A stretch of 34,860 nt of DNA from an uncultured Bacteroidia bacterium (GCA_903923905.1 CAIXZH010000025.1:1-34860), one strand, 5' to 3'; positions 7,942 to 17,942 are shown, counted from the first letter of the stretch. Notes: generated by a model from the letters alone, not told the origin. A program made the numbers and translations.

Positions 7942-9288
7942 ATGAAGCTCTGGGATAAAGGGACTGAAATCAACGCGCTCATTGAGGCCTTTACCATTGG
8001 CCGTGATACTGAAATGGACTACTTTCTTGCCGAATTCGATGTTATTGGATCACTGGCTCATATTCAGATGCTTGAATCCATTGGTTTGCTTTCCGCTCAG
8101 GAACTAAAAGTAATTTCTAAGGAATTACGGGAAATTTACAAAATAATTAAATCGGGCAAATTCATCATTGAAGCAGGAAGCGAAGATGTTCATTCCCAGA
8201 TTGAACTGATGCTTACAAGGAGACTCGGGGACGCAGGAAAAAAAATTCATAGCGGAAGATCCCGAAATGATCAGGTGCTACTTGACTTAAAACTGTTTAC
8301 GCGCGCTGAAATAAAAACGGTGACCGGGCTGGTTTATGATCTATTTGATTTACTGATGGTACAGAGCGAAAGATATGAAAAGGCATTGATGCCTGGCTAT
8401 ACTCATCTGCAGGTCGCAATGCCCTCTTCTTTTGGTTTATGGTTTGGGGCTTACGCTGAAAGTCTGACTGACGACCTGCTCTTGCTTCAAACAGCTTACC
8501 GGATAGCCGATCAGAATCCTCTTGGTTCTGCTGCAGGATACGGCTCTTCATTTCCGCTCAACAGACAACTAACAACAGATCTTCTGGGATTTGAATCGAT
8601 GAGTTATAATGTAATTTACGCGCAGATGGGGCGCGGAAAAGTCGAAAAAACCGTTGCTTTTGCACTTGCCTCAGTAGCTGCAACTCTGTCACGACTGGCC
8701 TATGATGTCTGTCTTTTCATGAGTCAGAATTTCAATTTTGTATCGTTGCCTGACGAATTAACTACAGGGTCTAGCATTATGCCACACAAAAAAAACCCCG
8801 ATGTCTTCGAATTGCTCAGGTCCCACTGTAACCGGATTCAATCATTACCTAATCAGATCCTTTTGATTACCAACAATCTTCCAAGTGGATATTTTCGTGA
8901 TTTACAACTAATTAAGGAAATATTTGTACCCTCCTTTGCTGAATTAAGAAGCTGTTTGTCAATTGCCTGTTTTGCGATAAGCAACATGAAAGTAAACGAT
9001 AAAATACTGGATGATACCCGGTACGAGAATATTTACAGCGTTGAAGAGGTGAATCGTTTGGTTATCCAGGGTGTGCCTTTCAGAGAAGCCTACCGGCAAG
9101 TTGGTGAATCGATCAGGAAAAATGATTTCCATCCCGACAAAACCATCAACCATACTCATGCAGGGAGTATTGGGAATCTATGTCTTGCTCAGATTCGGGA
9201 AAGGATGGATGGAATAATCAGGCGTTTCAACTTTCAAAGAGTAGAAACAGCTTTTAACCAACTTTTATCACAGGATATTCAACCGTAA
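7942..9288 (+). CDS. argH: Argininosuccinate lyase
   Basis: Cytosolic enzyme of the fumarase/aspartase superfamily that splits argininosuccinate into arginine and fumarate, the last step of arginine synthesis. Length 448 aa, normal for the family. The substrate-binding HSGRSRNDQ motif is near residue 95, the catalytic His region GYTHLQ follows, and the signature GSSIMPHKKNP lies at 276-286 with Ser278 as the likely catalytic base. It is on the plus strand about 17 kb from argE-argB-argF', which lie on the other strand; argG, argC and argD are not in the window. Divergent at some positions (QNFNFVSLPDELTTG before the signature) but all key motifs are present. Confidence 0.97.
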   Translation: MKLWDKGTEINALIEAFTIGRDTEMDYFLAEFDVIGSLAHIQMLESIGLLSAQELKVISKELREIYKIIKSGKFIIEAGSEDVHSQIELMLTRRLGDAGKKIHSGRSRNDQVLLDLKLFTRAEIKTVTGLVYDLFDLLMVQSERYEKALMPGYTHLQVAMPSSFGLWFGAYAESLTDDLLLLQTAYRIADQNPLGSAAGYGSSFPLNRQLTTDLLGFESMSYNVIYAQMGRGKVEKTVAFALASVAATLSRLAYDVCLFMSQNFNFVSLPDELTTGSSIMPHKKNPDVFELLRSHCNRIQSLPNQILLITNNLPSGYFRDLQLIKEIFVPSFAELRSCLSIACFAISNMKVNDKILDDTRYENIYSVEEVNRLVIQGVPFREAYRQVGESIRKNDFHPDKTINHTHAGSIGNLCLAQIRERMDGIIRRFNFQRVETAFNQLLSQDIQP

Positions 9289-9675
9289 TAAATTGAATAA
9301 ATACTTGGGTAAAGAGTAAGGTAGATTTAAAATCAAACTGTTTATTTCCTTTTTGTCGGGAATCTGGAATTTTAAGTTTCATAATGACATTTAATAATTA
9401 TTTAATATCTCCAACCATAATGCTGATTATTAGATTATTTGAGCCTGAAAACTAAAATATCATGTTCCAAGGACAAAAAAAATACAAATAAAGGCAGATA
9501 CAACCAAGGATATTTGACGTATAAATTGTACTTTTGATTTTAGTTTTTAAGCAATAGCTGTTATTTACTTACATTTTGTTACAGATTATTGCTTTTTATC
9601 GAGTAATTACCAATAGATAATATCATATTCTTCCTGTCTGATCGTAGCCGGGAAGTTTTGCTAATTTTATATCAA
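9289..9675. other. Spacer between argH and gltB (387 bp)
   Basis: AT-rich leader region of gltB. I found one -7-like octamer TACTTTTG at 9529-9536, but the nearest upstream TTTG (9513-9516) is only 12 bp away instead of about 19, so no promoter is called. No hairpin with a T-tract ends argH here, and no small gene was seen. Confidence 0.5.
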
Positions 9676-12600
9676 ATGGAATCAAATAGTTTTCCAAAAG
9701 CTCAAGGGCTGTATGATCCTAATAATGAACATGATGCCTGTGGAATTGGGTTTGTTGCCCATATTAAGGGGCAGAAGTCACACGACATAATTCAGCGTGG
9801 GCTTACTGTATTGTTGAATATGGATCATCGTGGGGCAACGAGTTCAGACAATAAAACCGGTGACGGTGCCGGAATATTAATGCAGTTGCCACATGATTTC
9901 TTTCTTTCGCTGAAGATTGCCGTTCCGGAATCAGGCAAATACGGGACAGGTCTTGTTTTCTTACCTCAAAATGAAGAAGAAGCTGCCTATTGCGTGGAAG
10001 TACTCAACCGTTATGTTGAATCTGAAGGGCTGCAATTGATCAGTTGGCGCGATGTCCCGGTTGATAACTCAGTAATCGGCGAAATAGCCAAACGCTCAGA
10101 ACCCATTATCCGTCAGATATTTGTAAAAGGAAATTACGAACAGGATATCCTTGAACGCAAACTTTATCTTGCTCGAAAACAAGCTGAAAGAATAATCAGA
10201 GAATCACAGTTATCTGAAAAAGAGGTCTTTTACCTGCCGAGCTTTTCAAGTAAAGTACTGATATACAAAGGAATGTTCACGCCAGGTCAGTTGCGTGATT
10301 ATTTCAAGGACTTGACGAATCCTGCAATGACCAGTGCAATTGCACTGGTGCACTCCCGTTTCAGTACAAATACTTTCCCTACCTGGAGTCTTGCACAGCC
10401 ATTCCGGATTATCGCCCATAACGGAGAGATAAATACAATCAAGGGAAACCGTCAATGGATGCATGCCCGGGAGTCCCTGCTCCAGTCTGACCTTTTTGGT
10501 GACGACCTTGAAAAACTATATCCGATTATCGAACCAGGGAAATCGGACTCTGCATCATTTGACAACACCCTGGAATTTCTCCATATGACGGGGCGCAGTA
10601 TGCCTCATTCGTTGTGTATGCTGATTCCTGAGTCGTTCAATGAGAAAAACCCTATTCCGGAAAGTTTGAAAGCATTCTACGAATATCATTCCACGCTTAT
10701 GGAACCCTGGGACGGACCTGCCTCCATGGTCTTCTCCGATGGCCGGTATATTGGCGGAACGCTGGATCGCAGCGGATTACGTCCTTCAAGATATGTCATT
10801 ACCAAAAATGATATGATTGTCATGGGATCTGAAGTCGGTGTTCAGGTTTTTCCGGCAAGTGAAATCAAAGAGAAAGGACGTCTTAGACCCGGGAAATTAT
10901 TGCTGGTTGACACCCATTTAGGGATAATTATTCCCGATAAAGAGGTTAAAGCAGAGTTGAGCCGTAAGAATCCGTATGTCAACTGGCTGAAGGAAAACAG
11001 ATTAGAACTGGAGGCTATTAAAGTAAAACAGGATGTCCCTTCAAATATGGGAGATCAGTTTGGTCCCTACTCCAAGGTTTTTGGATACAGTAAGGAAGAG
11101 ATGATGCTGATCATCAAAGAGATGTCGGAAACTGCACAAGAGCCAACCAGTTCAATGGGTAATGACACCCCGTTGGCTGTCTTTTCAGAAAAGCCAAAAC
11201 GATTCTTTAGTTATTTCCGACAGTTGTTTGCCCAGGTTACCAATCCTCCTATCGATCCTATCCGTGAAGGGTTGGTTATGTCATTAACCAATTATATCGG
11301 ATCACTGAGCAGTAATATACTGGATGAGACACCAAATCATTGCAAACTGATCAAATTCGACAGCCCGATTATTACCAATACCGATCTTGGTAAAATTAAG
11401 GATCTAAAGCATGAGACATTTACCCATGCAACGATTCCGATGCTATTCCCGGTCAAAGAAGGCGTTGAGGGATTCAAAAAGGCCTTTAAAACAATGCTTG
11501 AAAGCGCTGAAAAAGCAGTTGATGAGCATAAAAATTTTATCATTCTAACCGATCGGAACGTATCGGAAGATATGGTTCCAATCCCTTCGTTGCTTTCAGT
11601 TGCTGCTGTGCATCATCACCTGATCAAGAATAAAAAAAGAATGCAGGTAGGGATCATTGTTGAAAGTGCCGAACCCAGAGAAATAATGCATTTTGCGTTG
11701 TTACTCGGTTATGGTGCGAGTGTTGTAAACCCATATCTGGCTTTTGCAGCGATCGATTATCTGGTAACAGAAGGTGAAATTAAGGTCCCATATTACGAAG
11801 CCCGCAAGAATTACATTAAGGCAATCGATAAGGGACTTCTTAAGATACTTTCCAAAATGGGAATTTCAACTCTTCGTTCTTATCACGGATCCCAGCTTTT
11901 TGAAGCTGTTGGTGTGAGTGATGATCTGATTGATAATTATTTCAAAGGAACACCTTCACGCATTGGAGGAGTCGGTTATGAGGAGATCTTCCGGGAAGCC
12001 ATGATGTTTCATGACGAAGCCTTTAAAAATCCGGAAAAGAAAGTTTCTTTCTCAACCGTTGGCGAATACCATTACCGAAATAACGGAGAGTTCCATGCCT
12101 GGAATCCTCAAAGCGTTGCTCTTCTTCAATGGGCCACTAAATCGGATGATTATCAGGTATATAAAAAATTCAGCAAGCTGGTTGATGAACAAAATGCACA
12201 GCCAGCCTTTATCCGGGGAGCTTTAAAATGGAAAAATAACCCGATCCCCATTGAAGAGGTTGAACCGGCCCAAGCCATCATGAAACGATTTGTAACCGGA
12301 GCAATGTCTTATGGATCAATATCTAAGGAGGCTCACGAAGCTATTGCCGTTGCCATGAACACAATCGGTGGAAGAAGCAACACGGGTGAAGGAGGAGAAG
12401 ATGCCGGCCGCTTTGGCACAGACAGAAATTCAAAAATAAAACAGATTGCCTCCGGTCGTTTTGGTGTGACCAATAATTACCTGATAAATGCCCAGGAGTT
12501 ACAGATAAAAATTGCACAAGGAGCAAAACCCGGTGAAGGGGGACAATTACCCGGATTTAAAGTTAATAAGATAATCGCTAAGCTGAGGCACTCAACCCCG

Positions 12601-14193
12601 GGGATTACCCTGATATCTCCTCCGCCTCATCACGACATTTACTCTATTGAGGATCTTGCCCAGCTTATTTTTGATTTAAAAAATGTTAATCCTGATGCTA
12701 AAGTATCTGTAAAACTTGTAGCAGAATCGGGAGTAGGAACAATAGCAGCAGGGGTTGCCAAAGGATTTTCTGATATTATTATCATAAGCGGTTGTGAAGG
12801 GGGTACCGGAGCTTCACCTGCCAGTTCAATTAAACATGCCGGGCTGCCTGCTGAATTTGGGATTGCTGAAACACAGCAGACCCTGGTAATGAACAATCTC
12901 CGTGGTCGTGTGAAACTTCAGGTTGACGGTCAGTTAAAAACCGGTCGGGACGTAGTTATCATGGGTATGCTGGGAGCCGAAGAATTTGGGTTTGCAACCG
13001 GTGCTTTGATTTCATTAGGTTGTATTATGATGCGTAAGTGTCACCTGAACACCTGCCCAGCCGGCGTAGCAACCCAGAATAAGACCCTGAGAAAGCGTTT
13101 CCTGGGACGTTCCCAAAATGTAATTAATTATTTCACCTTTATTGCGGAGGAAATTCGGGAATATATGGCCGAAATAGGAGTTCGCAACTTCGATGACCTG
13201 GTCGGACGGGTTGACCTTTTGGAGCAAAATCCGGCGGTAACAAACTGGAAGATGAAAAATGTCGATTTATCGAAATTTCTGAATCTTCCTGAAGAAGCAC
13301 GACTAAATCCGATTCGCAATACCCATCCCAACACCAAGAATCTGGATGACGTCATTGACAAAACATTGATCCGCGATGCCAACAAGGCGATCAAGGGGGG
13401 TGAAAAAGTTTGGCTTGCCTATAAGATACATAATGCTATGCGTACAGTTGGGGCGATGCTTTCAGGACAAATATCCAAACGATATGGAGAAGAGGGGTTG
13501 CCAAAGGACACTATAAATTGCACCTTCAGCGGAACAGCTGGCCAGAGTTTCGGTGCATTTTTGGTGAAAGGGGTAAATTTCAGACTCGAAGGAGATGCCA
13601 ATGATTACCTCGGGAAAGGTCTTTCAGGAGGTAAAATCATTGTCGTTCCTCCAAACGGTTCAACATTTGCTCCTGATAAAAACATCATTGTCGGAAATAC
13701 CACACTTTATGGGGCAACCAGTGGCGATGTATATATTCAGGGAGTAGCAGGTGAACGTTTTTGTGTTCGTAATTCGGGAGCCAAAGCAGTTGTAGAAGGT
13801 TCAGGTGATCATTGCTGTGAATATATGACCGGGGGACGCACTGTTGTTCTTGGAGCCACGGGCAGGAATTTTGCAGCAGGAATGAGTGGAGGAATTGCTT
13901 ATGTATTGGATGAAAATGGTGATTTTGAATATTATTGCAATAAAGGGCTGGTTGAGCTGGGTCCGGTTGAAGATAAGGCAGATATATCAGAGTTGCAGGA
14001 TATGATCGGCAAACACCTGCTTTATACCCAAAGTCCGCTGGCTGGAAAGGTTCTTACTAATTGGGAAGAATACCTCCCTAAATTTGTCAAAGTTATTCCT
14101 CTGGAATACAAAAAAGTGTTGAACGAACAGAAACTAAAAGAGGTGAAACGGAAGCTGGAAATGGCCGAAGATGTCCCGGACAGGAGAGAGTAA
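9676..14193 (+). CDS. gltB: Glutamate synthase (NADPH) large subunit
   Basis: Makes two glutamates from glutamine and 2-oxoglutarate with electrons from GltD; about 1505 aa, normal length. The ATG at 9676 is chosen (MESNSFPKAQGLYDPNNEHD); an upstream TTG at 9658 is in frame but unlikely. Cys22 in DACGIGFVAH is the amidotransferase nucleophile, exposed after removal of a 21-residue propeptide. Domains: Ntn-type glutaminase (22 to about 430), central domain, FMN/2-oxoglutarate barrel (about 800-1200, with GGEDAGRFG), 3Fe-4S cysteines 1116, 1122 and 1127 in CIMMRKCHLNTC, and a C-terminal glycine-rich beta-helix (about 1250-1470, for example GSGDHCCEYMTGG). gltD follows 51 bp later; together they form the complex. 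Confidence 0.98.
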   Translation: MESNSFPKAQGLYDPNNEHDACGIGFVAHIKGQKSHDIIQRGLTVLLNMDHRGATSSDNKTGDGAGILMQLPHDFFLSLKIAVPESGKYGTGLVFLPQNEEEAAYCVEVLNRYVESEGLQLISWRDVPVDNSVIGEIAKRSEPIIRQIFVKGNYEQDILERKLYLARKQAERIIRESQLSEKEVFYLPSFSSKVLIYKGMFTPGQLRDYFKDLTNPAMTSAIALVHSRFSTNTFPTWSLAQPFRIIAHNGEINTIKGNRQWMHARESLLQSDLFGDDLEKLYPIIEPGKSDSASFDNTLEFLHMTGRSMPHSLCMLIPESFNEKNPIPESLKAFYEYHSTLMEPWDGPASMVFSDGRYIGGTLDRSGLRPSRYVITKNDMIVMGSEVGVQVFPASEIKEKGRLRPGKLLLVDTHLGIIIPDKEVKAELSRKNPYVNWLKENRLELEAIKVKQDVPSNMGDQFGPYSKVFGYSKEEMMLIIKEMSETAQEPTSSMGNDTPLAVFSEKPKRFFSYFRQLFAQVTNPPIDPIREGLVMSLTNYIGSLSSNILDETPNHCKLIKFDSPIITNTDLGKIKDLKHETFTHATIPMLFPVKEGVEGFKKAFKTMLESAEKAVDEHKNFIILTDRNVSEDMVPIPSLLSVAAVHHHLIKNKKRMQVGIIVESAEPREIMHFALLLGYGASVVNPYLAFAAIDYLVTEGEIKVPYYEARKNYIKAIDKGLLKILSKMGISTLRSYHGSQLFEAVGVSDDLIDNYFKGTPSRIGGVGYEEIFREAMMFHDEAFKNPEKKVSFSTVGEYHYRNNGEFHAWNPQSVALLQWATKSDDYQVYKKFSKLVDEQNAQPAFIRGALKWKNNPIPIEEVEPAQAIMKRFVTGAMSYGSISKEAHEAIAVAMNTIGGRSNTGEGGEDAGRFGTDRNSKIKQIASGRFGVTNNYLINAQELQIKIAQGAKPGEGGQLPGFKVNKIIAKLRHSTPGITLISPPPHHDIYSIEDLAQLIFDLKNVNPDAKVSVKLVAESGVGTIAAGVAKGFSDIIIISGCEGGTGASPASSIKHAGLPAEFGIAETQQTLVMNNLRGRVKLQVDGQLKTGRDVVIMGMLGAEEFGFATGALISLGCIMMRKCHLNTCPAGVATQNKTLRKRFLGRSQNVINYFTFIAEEIREYMAEIGVRNFDDLVGRVDLLEQNPAVTNWKMKNVDLSKFLNLPEEARLNPIRNTHPNTKNLDDVIDKTLIRDANKAIKGGEKVWLAYKIHNAMRTVGAMLSGQISKRYGEEGLPKDTINCTFSGTAGQSFGAFLVKGVNFRLEGDANDYLGKGLSGGKIIVVPPNGSTFAPDKNIIVGNTTLYGATSGDVYIQGVAGERFCVRNSGAKAVVEGSGDHCCEYMTGGRTVVLGATGRNFAAGMSGGIAYVLDENGDFEYYCNKGLVELGPVEDKADISELQDMIGKHLLYTQSPLAGKVLTNWEEYLPKFVKVIPLEYKKVLNEQKLKEVKRKLEMAEDVPDRRE

Positions 14194-14244
14194 TTGAACC
14201 AAAAAGAAAACGTTTAACACGAACAACGATTAAAGTTTAAAAAA

Positions 14245-15663
14245 ATGGGAAATCCAAAAGGTTTTATCGAAATAGATCGGAAAGTGGGCGGCTATCGTCC
14301 GGTAAATGAACGGATATTTGATTATGGGGAAGTAGAACAAACGCTGAATGAAAGTGATCGTAAAGACCAGGCATCCCGATGCATGGATTGCGGAATCCCT
14401 TTCTGTCACAGCTCTTGTCCTGTAGAAAGCAATATTCCCGAATGGCAGGATGCTGTCTATCGCGGGAAATGGGAAGAGGCCTATGATTTACTTTCGGCAA
14501 CCAACAGCTTTCCGGAATTCACCGGCCGGGTATGCCCTGCTCCCTGTGAGAAATCCTGTGTGTTGGCTATTCACGAAGAAGCAGTAACAATTCGGGAAAA
14601 CGAATGCTCCATTGTTGAAAAAGCATTCGATATGGGACATGTTGTAGAGCAGATCCCATCCAGAAGAACCGGGAAGAAAATCGCAATTATCGGTTCCGGG
14701 CCTGCAGGACTATCAACGGCTGACTTGCTTAATAAGGCGGGGCATTCAGTAACTGTATTTGAGCAGGATGATAAAGTCGGAGGATTGCTCAGATACGGGA
14801 TTCCGGATTTCAAATTGAATAAGACAGTGATTGACAGAAGAATCAATTTGTTTGAAAAAGAGGGCATTACGTTCAAAGTCAATACAAAAGTTGGAGTTGA
14901 CCTACCCGCCAACAAGTTGCTAAAGGATTTCGATGCGGTCTGTCTCGCTTGTGGAGCCATGGAGCCTCGTGATTTACCCGCTGAGGGACGAAATCTGAAA
15001 GGCATTTATTTTGCTATGGAATTCCTTCGCCAGCAAAATAAAGTAATCAGCGGTCAGCAGATTCCGGAAACCGAAAGGCTGTTAGCAAGGGACAAGCGTG
15101 TTTTGGTGATTGGGGGTGGGGATACAGGCTCTGACTGTGTTGGGACATCTATCCGGCAGAAAGCCTCTTTCGTAACTCAGATTGAAATTCTCGACAAACC
15201 ACCGGTTAAAAGATCTGAAGATAATCCTTGGCCTTACTGGCCTAATACGCTCCGGACGTCAAGTTCCCATCTGGAAGGTTGTGAAAGAAGATGGAACCTT
15301 GCGACCAAAAGATTTGTAGGGACCAATGGCATTCTTACAGGTGTTGAAGTTGTTCAGGTAGAATGGATCCGGGAAAATGGAAGGATGATCATGAAAGAGA
15401 TTCCGGGGACTATTGAATTGATTGAAGCTGACCTTGTATTGCTTTCGATGGGATTCCTGTCCCCTTCGCATAAGGGTTTACTCGATGATTTAGGGGTTGA
15501 ATATGATGAGCGGGGCAATGTAAGATCAATCGAAAATGCCACAAACCTCGATAAAATTTTCGTAGGCGGTGATGCAACCCGGGGTGCAAGCCTTGTTGTA
15601 TGGGCTATCCGCTCAGGCCGTGATGCCGCCAAGAGGATTCATAAATATGTAATGGACAAATAA
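14245..15663 (+). CDS. gltD: Glutamate synthase (NADPH) small subunit
   Basis: FAD- and 4Fe-4S-containing subunit that passes electrons from NADPH to GltB; 472 aa, usual length. N-terminal cysteine clusters CMDCGIPFCHSSC (C46, C49, C54, C58) and CPAPCEKSC (C97, C101, C105) bind the 4Fe-4S centres. FAD-binding GSGPAGL is at 151-157 and the NADPH-binding GGGDTGSDCVG starts near 290. The C-terminal FAD motif FVGGDATRGASLVVWAIRSG is also present. The gene follows gltB by 51 bp on the same strand and ends just before a strong bidirectional terminator. Confidence 0.98.
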   Translation: MGNPKGFIEIDRKVGGYRPVNERIFDYGEVEQTLNESDRKDQASRCMDCGIPFCHSSCPVESNIPEWQDAVYRGKWEEAYDLLSATNSFPEFTGRVCPAPCEKSCVLAIHEEAVTIRENECSIVEKAFDMGHVVEQIPSRRTGKKIAIIGSGPAGLSTADLLNKAGHSVTVFEQDDKVGGLLRYGIPDFKLNKTVIDRRINLFEKEGITFKVNTKVGVDLPANKLLKDFDAVCLACGAMEPRDLPAEGRNLKGIYFAMEFLRQQNKVISGQQIPETERLLARDKRVLVIGGGDTGSDCVGTSIRQKASFVTQIEILDKPPVKRSEDNPWPYWPNTLRTSSSHLEGCERRWNLATKRFVGTNGILTGVEVVQVEWIRENGRMIMKEIPGTIELIEADLVLLSMGFLSPSHKGLLDDLGVEYDERGNVRSIENATNLDKIFVGGDATRGASLVVWAIRSGRDAAKRIHKYVMDK

Positions 15664-15680
15664 GCTGCAAGCGAGAATAT

Positions 15681-15716
15681 ATAAAAAAGACCGGCTCGCT
15701 AACCGGTCTTTTTTAT
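15681..15716. terminator. Bidirectional terminator between gltD and the nitroreductase gene
   Basis: Arms 15681-15694 and 15703-15716 are perfect 14-bp inverted repeats with a GACCGG core flanked by A/T runs and an 8-nt loop. It works as an intrinsic terminator for gltBD on the plus strand and for the nitroreductase gene on the minus strand, whose stop codon at 15716-15718 touches the repeat. Confidence 0.92.
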
Positions 15717-16345
15717 TAGAACTTTATAAATAAATCTTCCGGGCTCTTTCGCACCTTAGGAAGATACTGGTATTTGTCATCTGAAGCTCGATAACCAACT
15801 GCCAAAACAATCTTCGACTTCAACCCCAATTTCTCAAGATCCAGAATTGTGTCAAATTCAGCAGCATTAAACCCTTCCATCGGGCAGGTATCAATTCCGA
15901 GAACCGCTGATGAAACCAGACCAAACCCGAGCGCAATATAAGCCTGTTTGCTCACCCAGGTTTCAACCTGTTCGTGATTCATCCTATTCAGAGAACCTTT
16001 CATCATATCACCATATCCGCCAAGACTTTCCAGTGGCAGACTACGTGTCGCTGCAACCAGTGAAACATAATCATCAATTGTCTTTTCATTGGTTTCAGCA
16101 TTTGCCGCAAAGATCAGCAAAGCCGATGCATCGGTGATCTGAGGTTGATTCCAGGCAGCTTTACGAAGCTCAACCCTGATTTCAGGATCTTCAACTACTA
16201 AAATTTTATACGGTTGTAATCCAAAAGAGGAAGCAGAGAGCCTGATTGCTTCAAGTAATTTTTCCATATCAGCGTTCGAAATCTTTTTGGAAGAATCGAA
16301 TGCTTTTGTTGCATAACGTTTATTCAATTGTGTAATAATATCCAT
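15716..16345 (-). CDS. NAD(P)H-dependent nitroreductase family protein (NfsB-like)
   Basis: A 209-aa flavoprotein of the nitroreductase superfamily. The N-terminal RYATKAFDSSKKI matches the FMN-phosphate-binding RxSxRxF-like start, LRLSASSFGLQPYKILVVED-type features follow (SASSFGLQPY at about 37-46), and PMEGFNAAEFD plus the C-terminal LAVGYRASDD are typical of NfsB/YdgI-like oxygen-insensitive NAD(P)H reductases. It would reduce nitroaromatics or quinones with FMN as a dimer; the physiological substrate is unknown. It lies 118 bp downstream of the DUF1460 gene on the same strand and may be a separate unit; the shared terminator with gltD lies at its 3' end. Confidence 0.9.
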   Translation of the reverse strand: MDIITQLNKRYATKAFDSSKKISNADMEKLLEAIRLSASSFGLQPYKILVVEDPEIRVELRKAAWNQPQITDASALLIFAANAETNEKTIDDYVSLVAATRSLPLESLGGYGDMMKGSLNRMNHEQVETWVSKQAYIALGFGLVSSAVLGIDTCPMEGFNAAEFDTILDLEKLGLKSKIVLAVGYRASDDKYQYLPKVRKSPEDLFIKF

Positions 16346-16463
16346 CTTATGTCTTTATTTTAAATACAATACAAGATTACAACTCTATCCGGTATCAGGC
16401 ATTCATAAGTACATTAATAAATGGTTAATTCAGGAGAGATGGCTTTAATGAAGTTGAAACCGC

Positions 16464-17324
16464 CTATTTAGACCTGACCACAAAGATTCCGGTGACGTTT
16501 TTCAAGCCTTTGAGGTATTCAACAAGCGGAAACCTGGTTAATTCAACTTTACCACCAGTCGATGAGGCATTTAAGAGGAATACCACCCCGTTCTTTTTAC
16601 TGATCAGTCCCAGATGGGAAACATCCAAGCCAGGAATCCTGGTAGTCAAAGCGATAATATCTCCATCCATCATTTTAGTTTCCTGATCACTTATCATCTC
16701 CTTTGGAATAAAATAAAACGGATGTGCAGATACTTTTTTCTCAATTTGTTTTATCCGGACAATCTGCAAAGGATCCTCTTTAAGCTGAGCATAAAAATCA
16801 GGGTGAGTACCCATGAAATTAAGTAAAACCGGATGCCTGATACCACCCAGATTCACCGTTATATCTTTCACTATACCTTTGGTCTCGTTATCGGTGATCC
16901 ACTCACTGAAATAGTGCAACCTGCTGGAATAGCCATCCAACCGGCCATTTCGGTACCTTATTCTTTCAAGTTGCGTAATAAATTGATCGAATGTAGGTTC
17001 CCCGTTTTTGAGAGAAAGAGCAATTGCCAGACAGTTCTCGACAAAGGTGGTGCAATCAAATTCGCGAAGGTTTATGACCAGGTTTTCTTCGGCATTCAGG
17101 TCAAGTGTTTTGGCAACATAGGGAGTCCCTTCAAAATCCAACCCAATCCGATACATCAGCTCTCCCACTGAAAGGTCGTGCTGGCTTGAAAATTTATCGA
17201 ATTTTTCCTGAAGAATTAATTTATCCTTCTCATTGCCAATGACTTTTGGTGCAGCTATTGCTATTGAAGCAACAAAACCAAAGCATAAAATCCCCGCTAT
17301 CAGAACTAATAATTTTATCCTCAT
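16464..17324 (-). CDS. DUF1460 family NlpC/P60-like amidase, exported
   Basis: A 286-aa protein with a signal peptide (MRIKLLVLIAGILCFGF..., cleavage near IAIAAP). The catalytic cysteine Cys91 lies in FDCTTFVEN and the likely histidine His237 in GLDVSHLGLI, after a DGDIIALTT strand; this arrangement is that of DUF1460 proteins, described in Bacteroidota as N-acetylmuramoyl-L-alanine-amidase-like enzymes with a papain-type fold. It should act on peptidoglycan fragments in the periplasm. It starts 18 bp after hisIE, so it is probably the last gene of the his transcript, although its role has no obvious link to histidine. Confidence 0.85.
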   Translation of the reverse strand: MRIKLLVLIAGILCFGFVASIAIAAPKVIGNEKDKLILQEKFDKFSSQHDLSVGELMYRIGLDFEGTPYVAKTLDLNAEENLVINLREFDCTTFVENCLAIALSLKNGEPTFDQFITQLERIRYRNGRLDGYSSRLHYFSEWITDNETKGIVKDITVNLGGIRHPVLLNFMGTHPDFYAQLKEDPLQIVRIKQIEKKVSAHPFYFIPKEMISDQETKMMDGDIIALTTRIPGLDVSHLGLISKKNGVVFLLNASSTGGKVELTRFPLVEYLKGLKNVTGIFVVRSK

Positions 17325-17342
17325 GGTTTTAATTGTCTGACT

Positions 17343-17942
17343 CTATTTATGCCTTTTTTTCAATTCGCGGGCGATATCTTCAATGCCAAGACCCTTATGT
17401 GAAAGAAGAACAATGAGATGATAAACAAGATCGGAGGCTTCGTAAAGCAACCTTTCATCGTTATTGGCCATCGCTTCGATCACCGTTTCTATGGCCTCCT
17501 CTCCAACTTTCTGTGCCATGCGTGAGAGTCCGTCTTCGAAAAGCGAGGTGGTATAGGAACCCTTTGGCATTTCCTTCCTGCGCTTATCAATAAAATCCTG
17601 CAATTGTTTAAGAAACTGAATGTCATCGGTCTTATTCTGCTCGCCCCAACAGGTATCGGTCCCTTTATGACAAACCGGTCCCACAGGATTAACTTTAATC
17701 AGCAAAGTATCTTCATCGCAATCAGACTGGATAGAGACCACATTTAAAAAATTGCCCGACTCCTCCCCTTTTGTCCAGAGTCTGTTTTTGGTCCGGCTAT
17801 AGAAAGTCACCAGATTGGTGGCAACAGTCTTATCATATGCCTCTTTATTCATAAACCCAAGCATTAACACCTTGCTTGTTGTATTATCCTGAATAACAGC
17901 AGGAACAAGTTCACCTGCCAGTTTAGAAAAATTAAGTTCCAT
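17343..17942 (-). CDS. hisIE: Phosphoribosyl-AMP cyclohydrolase / phosphoribosyl-ATP pyrophosphatase (fused HisIE)
   Basis: Bifunctional enzyme for the second and third steps of histidine synthesis, 199 aa as usual for the fusion. The HisI half (about 1-110) carries FYSRTKNRLWTKGEESGN, the metal-binding SDCDEDTLLIKV and the zinc cysteine stretch CHKGTDTCW. The HisE half (about 115-199) carries SYTTSLFEDGLSRMAQKVGE followed by the EAxExVIEA and ExxDLxYH metal-binding helices. It is 91 bp downstream of hisF and 18 bp upstream of the DUF1460 gene. Confidence 0.98.
   Translation of the reverse strand: MELNFSKLAGELVPAVIQDNTTSKVLMLGFMNKEAYDKTVATNLVTFYSRTKNRLWTKGEESGNFLNVVSIQSDCDEDTLLIKVNPVGPVCHKGTDTCWGEQNKTDDIQFLKQLQDFIDKRRKEMPKGSYTTSLFEDGLSRMAQKVGEEAIETVIEAMANNDERLLYEASDLVYHLIVLLSHKGLGIEDIARELKKRHK

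Noticed and set aside
9513-9536. Promoter-like TTTG and TACTTTTG before gltB
   Set aside because: The elements are only 12 bp apart, while the Bacteroidota consensus needs about 19; chance in AT-rich DNA is likely.
9658-9675. Upstream TTG start for gltB
   Set aside because: An ATG 18 bp later gives the expected short propeptide before the catalytic cysteine; the TTG extension adds residues with no family support.
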